The notes under the pieces: model-generated
What the model saw: only the letters and a program-made list of their open reading frames with translations
The model's database searches: none
Told to the model about the DNA's origin: nothing
Source: JARBUG01 sp035628915
GTDB taxonomy: Bacteria; Bacillota; Sulfobacillia; Symbiobacteriales; Symbiobacteriaceae
DNA: 64,000 nucleotides
Reading direction: 5' to 3'
Assembly: GCA_035628915.1 (NCBI GenBank)
Contig: DASPIW010000015.1
Coordinates: forward strand, 1 to 64,000
Shown: positions 7,091 to 15,010 of the stretch, one piece after another
How the letters are laid out: each line of letters begins with the position of its first letter
Numbering within the stretch: position 1 is the stretch's first letter
Translations under genes and position numbers: made by a program

Positions 7091-8548
7091 GTGGCGCCTT
7101 TTCGCGACCTGCACGATTTTGCCATTGCCTGCGAGAAGCGGGGGTGGCTGAAGCGGATCACAGCTCAGGTCGATCCCTATTTGGAGATTGCGGAGATTAC
7201 CGATCGGGTTTCCAAAATGCCCGGTGGCGGATATGCCCTCCTGTTCGAAAACGTGAAGGGCTCTAGCTTCCCGGTGCTGACCAACACGTTCGGATCGATG
7301 GAGCGGATGTGCCTGGCCCTCGGGGTCGATCAGCTCGACGAAGTCGCCGAGCGGCTCAAGGAATTGATGAAGCTCCCCGGCCCCGGCGGCGGCCTGCTCG
7401 ATAAGCTGGGCACCGGCATGAAGCTGCTGGATGTAGCGAAGAACACCCAGCCGAAGGTGATCTCGAGGGCGCCGTGCCAGGAAGTTGTGCTGACGGGCGA
7501 CGATGTCGATCTGTATAAACTGCCGGTGCTGACCACGTGGCCCAAGGACGGGGGCCCTTTTATTACGCTGCCGAGCGTGATTACCCGGGACCCGAAGACC
7601 GGTGGGCGGAACATCGGCATGTATCGCATGCAGGTATACGACAAGCGGACGACCGGCATGCACTGGCACAAGCACAAGGACGGACAACGCCATATGGATG
7701 CCGCCGCCGGCACAAGGATGCCCGTCGCCGTGGCCCTGGGCGGCGACCCGTGCACCGTATACAGCGGCAGCGCCCCCTTGCCGCCGATCATTCCGGAGCT
7801 GATGTTCGCGGGGTTCCTGCGCGGGGAGCCGGTGGAACTGGTCAAGTGCCGCACCATCGACATGGAAGTGCCGGCCCACGCCGATTTCGTGATCGAAGGG
7901 TACGTCGATACGGCGGAGCCGTTGAAGATTGAAGGGCCGTTCGGAGACCATACCGGCTTTTACAGCCCCGCGGATCCCTACCCTGTCTTCCACGTCACCG
8001 CGATTACCCACCGCCGGGACGCCATTTACCCGGCCACGCTGGTGGGCAAGCCGCCGCAGGAGGATGTGTATCTCGGCAAGGCGACGGAGCGCATTTTCCT
8101 GCCCATGCTGCAGATGTTCCTGCCCGAGGTGCTGGACTACAACATGCCGCCCGAGGGGACGTTCCATAACTGCGTGCTGGTGAAGATCAAGAAGCGGTAC
8201 CCGGGGCATGCCCGCAAGGTGATTAATGGCATGTGGGGCATGGGCCTGATGATGCTGGCCAAGACGATTGTCGTCGTCGATGAGCATATCGACCTGAGCA
8301 ACTACAGCGAGGTCTTCTGGTACGCTTCCGGCAACATCGACCCCAAGCGGGATGTCTTCTTCTCGGAAGGGCCGGTGGATGACCTCGACCACGCCTCGCC
8401 GGTCTGGCGGTTCGGGTCCAAGATGGGTATTGATGCCACCCGGAAGTGGTCCGAAGAGGGTCACCCCCGCGAGTGGCCCGACGAGATCGAGATGTCCCCT
8501 GAGGTAAAGGAACGGGTGTCGCGACGCTGGGCCGAGTACGGTTTGTAG
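7091..8548 (+). CDS. UbiD-family prenyl-FMN-dependent decarboxylase
   Basis: 485 residues. UbiD-type enzymes remove a carboxyl group from aromatic or unsaturated acids with prenylated FMN. The protein is full length and colinear with the family: N-terminal region, central split-barrel (VPAHADFVIEGYV, then EGPFGDHTGFYS with the family's catalytic Glu/Asp-rich loop) and C-terminal helices with the VVDEHIDL stretch. The GTG at 7091 follows GAGGAG at good spacing; the longer frame starts inside the preceding gene. UbiA- and UbiE-family genes lie downstream, which suggests a role in menaquinone synthesis (for example the decarboxylation step of the futalosine route). No UbiX/prenyl-FMN synthase is seen in the window. 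Confidence 0.85.
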   Translation: MAPFRDLHDFAIACEKRGWLKRITAQVDPYLEIAEITDRVSKMPGGGYALLFENVKGSSFPVLTNTFGSMERMCLALGVDQLDEVAERLKELMKLPGPGGGLLDKLGTGMKLLDVAKNTQPKVISRAPCQEVVLTGDDVDLYKLPVLTTWPKDGGPFITLPSVITRDPKTGGRNIGMYRMQVYDKRTTGMHWHKHKDGQRHMDAAAGTRMPVAVALGGDPCTVYSGSAPLPPIIPELMFAGFLRGEPVELVKCRTIDMEVPAHADFVIEGYVDTAEPLKIEGPFGDHTGFYSPADPYPVFHVTAITHRRDAIYPATLVGKPPQEDVYLGKATERIFLPMLQMFLPEVLDYNMPPEGTFHNCVLVKIKKRYPGHARKVINGMWGMGLMMLAKTIVVVDEHIDLSNYSEVFWYASGNIDPKRDVFFSEGPVDDLDHASPVWRFGSKMGIDATRKWSEEGHPREWPDEIEMSPEVKERVSRRWAEYGL

Positions 8549-8590
8549 TCTCTCATCCACCGCCTGCGCTCAACATAAGGAGCGAACGCG

Positions 8591-9151
8591 ATGTACTACA
8601 GCGAGCGGATCCGGCTGCGCCGGGTCAACCCGGAGACCGATACCGAGGACCGGTATCGCTGGATGAACGACTCGGATACGGTCCGGTACCTGGGCACCCT
8701 GCCGGCGAGGCTAAGCCGCGAGGAAGTCCGCAAGTACTTGGAAGCCGCGGCCGCGTCATCAGCAGAGATGGCCGAGTTCGCCATCGAAACGCTCGACGGG
8801 TGTCACATCGGCGGTACGTGTCTGCGGGGCTTCAATCGCACCACGCACGCGGCCGAGTACGGCATCTGCATCGGGGCGGAGGATTTCCGCGGCCAGGGCT
8901 ACGGCACCGAGGTTACGAAGCTCATCGTCAGGATCGGGTTTGAGGAGTTCAACCTCAACCGGATCTGGCTGACGGTGAACGCTGAGAACATCGCCGGAAT
9001 CAAGGCCTACGGGAAGGCGGGGTTCGTGCTGGAGGGCACCCTCCGCCAGCACGGGTTTGCCCGTGGGAAGTACTACGACTCCCACATAATGGCGATCTTA
9101 CGCACAGACTACGAGCAGCGAAAGGGGAGCCTGACGGATGGCCCGTGCTAG
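8591..9151 (+). CDS. GNAT acetyltransferase, RimJ/RimL type
   Basis: 186 residues. Acetyl-CoA-dependent N-acetyltransferase fold, with the pyrophosphate-binding motif in EDFRGQGYGTEVTKL (about residues 98-112) and the C-terminal NAENIAGIKAYGKAGF segment typical of the RimJ/RimL and spermidine-type branch. The ATG follows TAAGGAG. Its end overlaps the start of the prenyltransferase gene by 14 bases, so the two are translationally coupled. Its substrate and its reason for sitting in a quinone cluster are not evident. Confidence 0.85.
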   Translation: MYYSERIRLRRVNPETDTEDRYRWMNDSDTVRYLGTLPARLSREEVRKYLEAAAASSAEMAEFAIETLDGCHIGGTCLRGFNRTTHAAEYGICIGAEDFRGQGYGTEVTKLIVRIGFEEFNLNRIWLTVNAENIAGIKAYGKAGFVLEGTLRQHGFARGKYYDSHIMAILRTDYEQRKGSLTDGPC

Positions 9152-10037
9152 CAAGGTGAAAACCTTTGCGGAGCTGGTCCGTTTCGAACACACCATCTTT
9201 AACTTGCCGTTCGCCTACCTGGGCGCCTTTGCGGCGGCCCGGGGGTGGCCCACCTGGACGCAGGTGCTTTGGATCACCGTCGCCATGGTCGGCGCCCGCA
9301 GCGCGGCGATGGGCATGAACCGGATCTTTGATGCGGAGATTGATGCGAAAACACCCCGGACGAAGAGCCGGCACATTCCGGCCGGGCTGGTGGCCAAAAA
9401 GGAAGCCTGGGGACTGGTGATTCTCGCCCTCCTGCTCCTCCTGCTGGCTGCCTTCAACCTGAACCCCCTGTGCGTCAAGCTCTTCCCGTTCGCAGTTCTG
9501 ACCGTGGGCATTTACAGCTTCACCAAGCGATTCACATGGCTATGCCACGTATGGCTCGGGCTCAGCGTGGCGTGGGCGCCCTTCGGGGCCTATATTGCGG
9601 TTTCGGGCAAAGTAACGTGGGAGTCCCTGCTGCTGGTGGGCATCATCACCCTGTGGAACGCGGGGTTTGACGTGCTATACGCCACGCAGGACATGGAGGC
9701 CGATGTGGTTAACGGCGTTCACTCGATTCCCGCCCGGTTCGGCCTGGCCCGGTCGCTGGTCATTGCACGGGTCCTCCACCTGGGGGTCGTCGCCCTTACG
9801 GCTGCCTACGGCTTTACCGGGGGGTTCTGGCCCGGGCTCAATCCTCTGGCGTGGCCGCTTGCCGGCTGGATCTACTTCGGCGGCTGGGCCGTCGTGGCGG
9901 GCCTGCTCCATTACGAGCATGCCATTTTGTCCCCGCGTGATATGAGCCGTCTCAATGCGGCATTCTTCAACGTCAATGGATATGTCAGTGTGGCGTATTT
10001 TCTCATCACGGCTGCTGCACTGATTTATGTTGCCTGA
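9138..10037 (+). CDS. UbiA-family prenyltransferase
   Basis: 299 residues, eight to nine membrane helices. Both Asp-rich Mg-diphosphate motifs are present: NRIFDAEID (residues 61-69, NxxxDxxxD) and YATQDMEAD (181-189, DxxxD). It attaches a polyprenyl chain to an aromatic acid at the membrane. Most similar in layout to 4-hydroxybenzoate-type and MqnP-type enzymes. With UbiD before it and UbiE after it, it fits the prenylation step of menaquinone synthesis; the exact acceptor is inference. It overlaps the GNAT gene by 14 bases. Confidence 0.88.
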   Translation: MARASKVKTFAELVRFEHTIFNLPFAYLGAFAAARGWPTWTQVLWITVAMVGARSAAMGMNRIFDAEIDAKTPRTKSRHIPAGLVAKKEAWGLVILALLLLLLAAFNLNPLCVKLFPFAVLTVGIYSFTKRFTWLCHVWLGLSVAWAPFGAYIAVSGKVTWESLLLVGIITLWNAGFDVLYATQDMEADVVNGVHSIPARFGLARSLVIARVLHLGVVALTAAYGFTGGFWPGLNPLAWPLAGWIYFGGWAVVAGLLHYEHAILSPRDMSRLNAAFFNVNGYVSVAYFLITAAALIYVA

Positions 10038-10068
10038 GCAAATTGCAGTAACGGAGGCTGTCAAGGTC

Positions 10069-11088
10069 ATGAAGCGTACCCTGTCTTTTGCGTTGGCCGG
10101 TGTGCTGGCGCTCAGCGTTCTTGCCGGATGCGGCTCTAAGCCCGGAAAAGTCTACGAGCAGCCGGCCAGCCCGGCCAATCCGGCGACCCCCAAGCAGGCG
10201 GAAGGCAAGCTCAAGATCGGCCAGCTCCCCGTCGTAGACGGGATGCCTTTCTGGGTGGCTGCGGAGAAGGGCTACTACAAGCAGGAAGGCGTCGAGGTGG
10301 AGCTGATCACCTTCAAATCTGCCAACGAGCGCGACGCCGCGATCATCAGCGGCGATATTGACGGCATGCTGGCCGACCCGATTGCCACCGCCACCCTGGT
10401 CGCTTCCGGCACCCCGGTCAAAATCGCCTCGCTGGGCCTCGGCGCCACCAAGGCGGAAGGGCCCATGGCCATCATCGCGGCGCCCGGATCGGGCATTACC
10501 AAAGTGGAAGACTTGAAGGGCGTCGAGATCGCCATCTCCAACGGGTCCGTCATGGATTTCGTTGTCGAAAAGCTGCTGACCGAAGCGGGCTTGAAGAAGG
10601 AAGAGATCAAGACCACCAACATCCCGCAGATTCCCATTCGTTACGAATCGCTCATGAGCGGCAAGATCAAGGCCGCCATTCTGCCGGAGCCCTGGCTTTC
10701 CATGGCCGCGGCCGAGGGGAAGGGCACCAAGACGATCCTGCACGACGCCACGGCGGGCAAGTTGGACTACTCGCTCTCCGTCATTCCCTTCCGCGAGCAG
10801 TCGATGAAGGAGAAGCCCGAGGCCATCAAGCGGTTCTTCCTCGCGTACAACCGGGCGGTCAACGACATCCGGCTCAGCCCGCAGGGGTTCATGGACCTGC
10901 TAATCCGGGAAGGCAAGGTGCCCGTAGAGGTCAAGACCGTCTATAAGAACGTCCCGCCCTCCATGGCCCAGGCCCCCAAGAAGGAAGATCTGGAGAGTGT
11001 CGTGCAGTGGCTGGTCGACAGGAAAATTATCAAGTCGCCGGTGAGCTACGAGCAGTTGGTGGATACCAGCCTGTTGCCGAAGAAATAA
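10069..11088 (+). CDS. ABC importer lipoprotein, NMT1/SsuA-type substrate-binding
   Basis: 339 residues. Lipoprotein signal with lipobox Leu-Ala-Gly-Cys (Cys21), then a type II periplasmic-binding fold starting at LKIGQLPVVDGMPFWVAAEKG. This group binds small organic ligands (thiamine pyrimidine precursors, taurine, aliphatic sulfonates, aromatic acids). It is the first of three importer genes nested between UbiA- and UbiE-family genes. The ATG at 10069 directly starts the lipoprotein signal; the frame is open further upstream only by chance. The ligand is unknown; a precursor or intermediate of the quinone pathway is a testable idea. Confidence 0.85.
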   Translation: MKRTLSFALAGVLALSVLAGCGSKPGKVYEQPASPANPATPKQAEGKLKIGQLPVVDGMPFWVAAEKGYYKQEGVEVELITFKSANERDAAIISGDIDGMLADPIATATLVASGTPVKIASLGLGATKAEGPMAIIAAPGSGITKVEDLKGVEIAISNGSVMDFVVEKLLTEAGLKKEEIKTTNIPQIPIRYESLMSGKIKAAILPEPWLSMAAAEGKGTKTILHDATAGKLDYSLSVIPFREQSMKEKPEAIKRFFLAYNRAVNDIRLSPQGFMDLLIREGKVPVEVKTVYKNVPPSMAQAPKKEDLESVVQWLVDRKIIKSPVSYEQLVDTSLLPKK

Positions 11089-11810
11089 TCCGGGCTGAAT
11101 CAGTTGGGTACAGCTATAAGGAGACGGTCGCCCTGCGCGACGTCTCCTTTACCCTTCCTGCAGGACAGACGCTGGCCGTGGTCGGCCCGTCCGGCTGTGG
11201 CAAGACCACGCTGCTCAGTCTCCTGGCCGGACTGCTGAGACCGGCGGAAGGGAACCTGCAGGTGGCGGGAGAGCCGGTCAGTCCCCGGCGCCCCGGCACG
11301 GCCCTGATCATGCAGGACTACGGTCTTCTGCCCTGGAAGACCGTGCGGGAGAACGCCGCACTGGGCCTGGTGATCCGCAATCTCCCGACAGACCGGGCTG
11401 ACCAGGCGCTGGTGGAAGTCGGCCTGAAGGACTTGGGAAACCGCTGGCCGCACCAGCTGTCCGGCGGGCAGCGGCAGCGGGTCGCCATCGCCCGGTCGCT
11501 GGCCCTGGATCCGGATCTGCTGCTGATGGACGAGCCGTTCTCCGCCCTGGACGCCTTGACCCGCGAGGAGATGCAGGACATGCTGCTCTCCATTTGGCAG
11601 CGGCACGGCACGAGCATGGTGCTGGTGACCCACTCGATCGCCGAGGCGGTCTACCTGGGCCATCAGATCATGGTGCTTTCGCCCCGGCCGGGCCGGGTTG
11701 TGGGACATTTCCACAACAGCGCCGTGGGCGACCGGCGGGGCCGGCCGTTCCACGAACTGATCAACACCGTGCGCGACGCCCTGGAGAAGGGGGTGGAGCA
11801 GCATGGCTAA
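11007..11810 (+). CDS. ABC importer ATPase (NitT/TauT type)
   Basis: Up to 267 residues. Walker A GPSGCGKTT, Q-loop, signature LSGGQRQRVAIARS and Walker B LLLMDEPFSALD are all intact. It powers the importer formed with the flanking lipoprotein and permease. The start is awkward: the conserved part begins after the lipoprotein stop, but the only ATG, GTG or TTG in frame upstream is the GTG at 11007, inside the lipoprotein gene (82-base overlap), which does have GGAGAG at good distance. A non-standard start near 11075 is the alternative. It overlaps the permease by 8 bases. Confidence 0.85.
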   Translation: MAGRQENYQVAGELRAVGGYQPVAEEIIRAESVGYSYKETVALRDVSFTLPAGQTLAVVGPSGCGKTTLLSLLAGLLRPAEGNLQVAGEPVSPRRPGTALIMQDYGLLPWKTVRENAALGLVIRNLPTDRADQALVEVGLKDLGNRWPHQLSGGQRQRVAIARSLALDPDLLLMDEPFSALDALTREEMQDMLLSIWQRHGTSMVLVTHSIAEAVYLGHQIMVLSPRPGRVVGHFHNSAVGDRRGRPFHELINTVRDALEKGVEQHG

Positions 11811-12549
11811 GCGGCACTGGTATCACTACGCGATCGCTCTGGCGATCATGGCGGTAGGATGGGAAGCACTGGCCATCGGCATCGACAAGCCCGTCTTCCC
11901 CCGGCTGGCCGATGCGATGACGGCCTTTGTGACCGCTTTCAGCGACGGGCCGATGCTCCAGCACTTTGGCACCTCGCTGTTCCGGGTGACGGCGGCGACG
12001 GTGATTTCGCTGGTGCTGGGCGTGCCCCTGGGCCTTTATCTGGGCCGCACGGGCGGCGCCATCGGGAACGTTCTGGTCTATCTGTCGCATCCGATTCCCA
12101 AGGTGGTCTTTCTGCCCGTCATCATCGTGGCGATGGGCATCGGTGATTGGTCGAAGATCTTCCTGATTACGCTGGTGCTCTTCTTCCAGATCGTGGTGAC
12201 GGTGAAGGACGCCGCTGCCGGCGTGGGGCGGGGCCTGATCCGGTCCGTCCAGTCGCTGGGCGGCGGGGAGTGGCACATCTTCCGGCACGTGATCTTTCCG
12301 GCGTCGCTGCCGGGCATATTCACGGCGCTGCGGCTTTCGACGGGCACTGCCGTCGCCGTGCTGTTCTTTGCGGAAACGTATGCCACCAAGCTGGGGCTGG
12401 GCGCCCTGGTCTGGGACGCCTGGTCGATGCGCCAATATGGATTGATGTTTGCCGGCGTGATGGCCATGGCCCTGATGGGCTTTGGATTTTATGTATTGCT
12501 GGACTGGGTTGAGCGGCTGGTCTGCCCCTGGGCCGACGCACAGCGATAG
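11803..12549 (+). CDS. ABC importer permease (NitT/TauT type)
   Basis: 248 residues, about six membrane helices. The cytoplasmic coupling loop (around residues 145-165, SLGGGEWHIFRHVIFPASLPG) is the EAA motif that docks on the ATPase. It belongs to the SsuC/TauC/ThiX-like branch. It is translationally coupled to the ATPase gene and lies 14 bases from the following methyltransferase, so importer and quinone genes form one transcription unit. Confidence 0.88.
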   Translation: MAKRHWYHYAIALAIMAVGWEALAIGIDKPVFPRLADAMTAFVTAFSDGPMLQHFGTSLFRVTAATVISLVLGVPLGLYLGRTGGAIGNVLVYLSHPIPKVVFLPVIIVAMGIGDWSKIFLITLVLFFQIVVTVKDAAAGVGRGLIRSVQSLGGGEWHIFRHVIFPASLPGIFTALRLSTGTAVAVLFFAETYATKLGLGALVWDAWSMRQYGLMFAGVMAMALMGFGFYVLLDWVERLVCPWADAQR

Positions 12550-12563
12550 GAGTGAAAGCGCGG

Positions 12564-13307
12564 ATGGCTCCTGCCTACAAGCCCCCTGCCACGGAAGAGA
12601 AAGAAGCCTATGTCCGGGAGTTGTTCGACCAGATCGCCGAGAGCTACGACTCGGTCAACCAAGTGATGTCCGCCGGCCAGTGGAGCAAGTGGCACCGGCA
12701 GTTCGTGGAGATGACCGGCTTTGCGCCCGGCGACCGCATTTTGGATGTGGCCTGCGGCACGGGCGATCTGTCAATGCTGGACGCCGCGCAGGTCGCGCCC
12801 GGCGGCAGCGTGGTGGGCATCGACATCAGCGAAGGGATGATGGAAGTCGGGCGCCGGCGGGTGGCCCAGACGCCCTATAAGGACGCCATCGTCATGGAAT
12901 GGGGCAACGTGATGGAGCTGAAGTATCCGGACGCCAGCTTCGACGGGGCAACCATGGGCTGGGCCATGCGCAACGTGGCTTCGATTCCCAAGACCCTCTC
13001 GGAGATTTACAGGGTGCTGAAGCCGGGAGGGCGGTTCGTCTGCCTGGAGGCGGCCAAGCCATACAGCCGGTTTGTCCGGTTTGGCTTCTTCCTGTACTGG
13101 AAGACGTTCCTGCCGCTGATCGACTGGGCAGTGGTGAAGGCGGGGCGCCAGGCGAAAGTGCGGCCGTACACGTACCTCTCCCGCTCACTGGATAACTACC
13201 CGTTCCCCCACGAACTGGAGGGCCTGTTCAAGCAGGCCGGCTTCCGGGAGACGGATTACAAGCTGCTGATGATGGGGACCGTGGCGATCCACGTTGGGAC
13301 GAAGTAA
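12564..13307 (+). CDS. ubiE: UbiE/MenG-type quinone C-methyltransferase
   Basis: 247 residues. Class I SAM methyltransferase with motif I ILDVACGTGDL, the post-motif GIDISEGMMEVG and the UbiE hallmarks FDGATMGWAMRN and a Tyr-rich C-terminus. The family methylates the ring of demethylmenaquinone (last step of menaquinone synthesis) or a ubiquinone precursor. The ATG at 12564 is preferred over the GTG at 12552, which overlaps the AGGAG site. It is the last gene of the cluster, followed by a strong terminator. The symbol could equally be menG. Confidence 0.82.
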   Translation: MAPAYKPPATEEKEAYVRELFDQIAESYDSVNQVMSAGQWSKWHRQFVEMTGFAPGDRILDVACGTGDLSMLDAAQVAPGGSVVGIDISEGMMEVGRRRVAQTPYKDAIVMEWGNVMELKYPDASFDGATMGWAMRNVASIPKTLSEIYRVLKPGGRFVCLEAAKPYSRFVRFGFFLYWKTFLPLIDWAVVKAGRQAKVRPYTYLSRSLDNYPFPHELEGLFKQAGFRETDYKLLMMGTVAIHVGTK

Positions 13308-13308
13308 T

Positions 13309-13343
13309 GAAAACACCCGGCCGCTTTGCGGTCGGGTGTTTCC
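13309..13343. terminator. Bidirectional terminator
   Basis: AAACACCCGGCCGC and its near-complement around TTTG, with A and T runs on the two sides. It serves both the ubiE-type gene and the convergent small peptide gene. Confidence 0.85.
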
Positions 13344-13346
13344 TTG

Positions 13347-13475
13347 TCAGCTTTCGCAGTCGTAGGCGCCCGGCAAGACCGGGCCGCCGCAGCCGGTGGT
13401 GTAGAACCGGGGGGCCATGGCTACGGCGCTGACCAACAGAACCAGGATCAGGAAGAAACGCAAAGACCGCCGCAT
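13347..13475 (-). CDS. Small secreted peptide (42 aa), two cysteines
   Basis: 42 residues; too short for routine gene calling. The ATG at 13475 follows GTAGGAGGAGTGATCTC, a very strong site. The N-terminus is an export signal (MRRS, about 14 hydrophobic residues, then overlapping Ala-Val-Ala and Ala-Met-Ala cleavage motifs). The released part would be about 21-23 residues, with Gly-Cys-Gly-Gly-Pro and a second Cys two residues from the end (Cys29, Cys40), so a disulfide or lasso-like ring is possible. It starts 18 bases after a TPR gene, as does its counterpart at 2978 in arrangement. It is probably an exported signal or antimicrobial-like peptide; the function is inference. Confidence 0.62.
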   Translation of the reverse strand: MRRSLRFFLILVLLVSAVAMAPRFYTTGCGGPVLPGAYDCES

Positions 13476-13493
13476 GAGATCACTCCTCCTACC

Positions 13494-14378
13494 TTACAAA
13501 GGTGATCGCTGGTAACGCTGTATTTCACTCAAGAGATAGTCATGGTGGTTCTCCATCGCCTCGCTGTGAGCCACGGCGAGCAGTTGGTGAAAACGGGGCA
13601 GTTCTCCCGAGTCCTGCGCTGCGAGCGCGGCATGCAAGTAGTACCGGCCCCGGAGGCCCGGGTCATCACAATCTCGCACTCCTGCCTCGATGGCGGTTAC
13701 GATCTGCTGTGCTTCACCCAGCCGCCCCAACTGCCTCAGCAGCTCCATGCGCCAAACACCGGCTACAAGACGGTGAAGCTCCTTGGTGGCCGACTGTTCG
13801 GCCATGTCCAGTGCTTCCTGCGCTTCGTAGTACCGCCGCACCCGCAGGCAGGCTATGGCGACGCTGACCTGTATGGGCGATTCGACTCGCTGCCGTTCGG
13901 CCTCCGACACGTCGGGCCCCGCAAGGCTGTTGACCGCTTGGGCGAAATGCCAGTACGCGGTGGCATGATCGCCCCGCAAGCTCGTAATCTGACCGAGGTT
14001 TAGCTGCAGCCGGTGACGCCTCGCCCGGACAGCCGGGTCCCCCGCATGCTCCCATAGCAGACGGCAGGCATCTTCCTCGTAGGGCCGGGCGCGCTCCACA
14101 TCGCTGCACATGTAGCAAAGGCCCAGCGCAGACGTAAGCACATTCAGCCGGGTAGCCGGGCTACTTGCCTGCTGTAGCGCCTCGTTGACCAGGACAAACC
14201 CTTGCGCGGCATGCCGCAGGTCATTGAGCATGAACCAATCGACCTGCAGACAGAGCGCCATGCAGTAATCGTCGCCCTGGGCGCCGGACATGAACTGGTC
14301 AGTGAGGGCTTTGAACTGGGCGTAGTCGCGTTGCTGAAACGCTCTCGAGACGGCCTGCAGTAACTCAGTAAAGTCCAC
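13494..14378 (-). CDS. TPR-repeat protein, second putative peptide-responsive regulator
   Basis: 294 residues, all helical, with TPR-like helix pairs across residues 60-290 (clear units around 95-125, 140-175 and 185-215) and no DNA-binding or signal sequence. The GTG at 14378 follows GGAGGGAC. Only weakly similar to the TPR protein at 1987, but of the same size, and likewise followed by a short exported peptide gene, here only 18 bases away and so in one operon. This recurrence is the main support for a sensor/peptide pair. It could also be an unrelated protein-interaction scaffold. Confidence 0.7.
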   Translation of the reverse strand: MDFTELLQAVSRAFQQRDYAQFKALTDQFMSGAQGDDYCMALCLQVDWFMLNDLRHAAQGFVLVNEALQQASSPATRLNVLTSALGLCYMCSDVERARPYEEDACRLLWEHAGDPAVRARRHRLQLNLGQITSLRGDHATAYWHFAQAVNSLAGPDVSEAERQRVESPIQVSVAIACLRVRRYYEAQEALDMAEQSATKELHRLVAGVWRMELLRQLGRLGEAQQIVTAIEAGVRDCDDPGLRGRYYLHAALAAQDSGELPRFHQLLAVAHSEAMENHHDYLLSEIQRYQRSPL

Positions 14379-14541
14379 TGACCGTCCCTCCGTCGGAAGA
14401 TTAGGTTAGTCGGTCAGGTGTTCCGGACAGTTCTCGTGTTCATTCGCCTTCATATCTCAACTATCCTGCTATTGCCTTCCCATCGGACTGATCATCCGGT
14501 AAACTGAGGAAGCGATAGATCCACTCCATGGGGTGACGGGC

Positions 14542-14994
14542 TTGCACATTCGCCACTTTGACTTTGCTTCGGATGCGGTGCCGGTGCTCGGGTTTATGCC
14601 GGAGCTTTATGAATCGAACTTCTCCGACTTCCGGGCTGACGCGGATTTCCTGGCCCGCAAGCGAGCGCAACTCAGGGAGGCGTCCCGCGATCCTGGCCAG
14701 GCAGTGCTGGTCAGCGTGGATGAACGGGGCATCAGCGGGTTTATTTGGCTGGTGATTGAAGTGGAGTATTCCGGCCGCCGGCGGGGCGAAGTGGCTGCGA
14801 TCCATGTGGACAAGCGGTGCCGGGGCACCGGCGTGGGCAGGGCGCTGATGGACGAGGGAATGGCGCTCCTACGTACCTACGGCTGTGAAGCCGTCCACCT
14901 GATGGTAACGACCACGAATGAGACGGCAGTTGGTCTATATAAGCACCTTGGGTTCAGCGTGACCCGGTACCAGATGGAGAAGCCGCTGCGGTAG
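14542..14994 (+). CDS. GNAT acetyltransferase
   Basis: 150 residues from a TTG preceded by GGGGTGA; a GTG at 14533 is the alternative. The acetyl-CoA site is in CRGTGVGRALMDEGMALL (about residues 94-111), and NETAVGLYKHLGF is the usual C-terminal motif. Substrate unknown. Its stop lies 17 bases before the next gene, so the two are probably co-transcribed. Confidence 0.82.
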   Translation: MHIRHFDFASDAVPVLGFMPELYESNFSDFRADADFLARKRAQLREASRDPGQAVLVSVDERGISGFIWLVIEVEYSGRRRGEVAAIHVDKRCRGTGVGRALMDEGMALLRTYGCEAVHLMVTTTNETAVGLYKHLGFSVTRYQMEKPLR

Positions 14995-15010
14995 GGCTGG
15001 GGGTGGAGTC

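Noticed and set aside
7034..8560. A 508-codon open frame opposite the UbiD gene
   Set aside because: Antisense shadow; no homology-like features.
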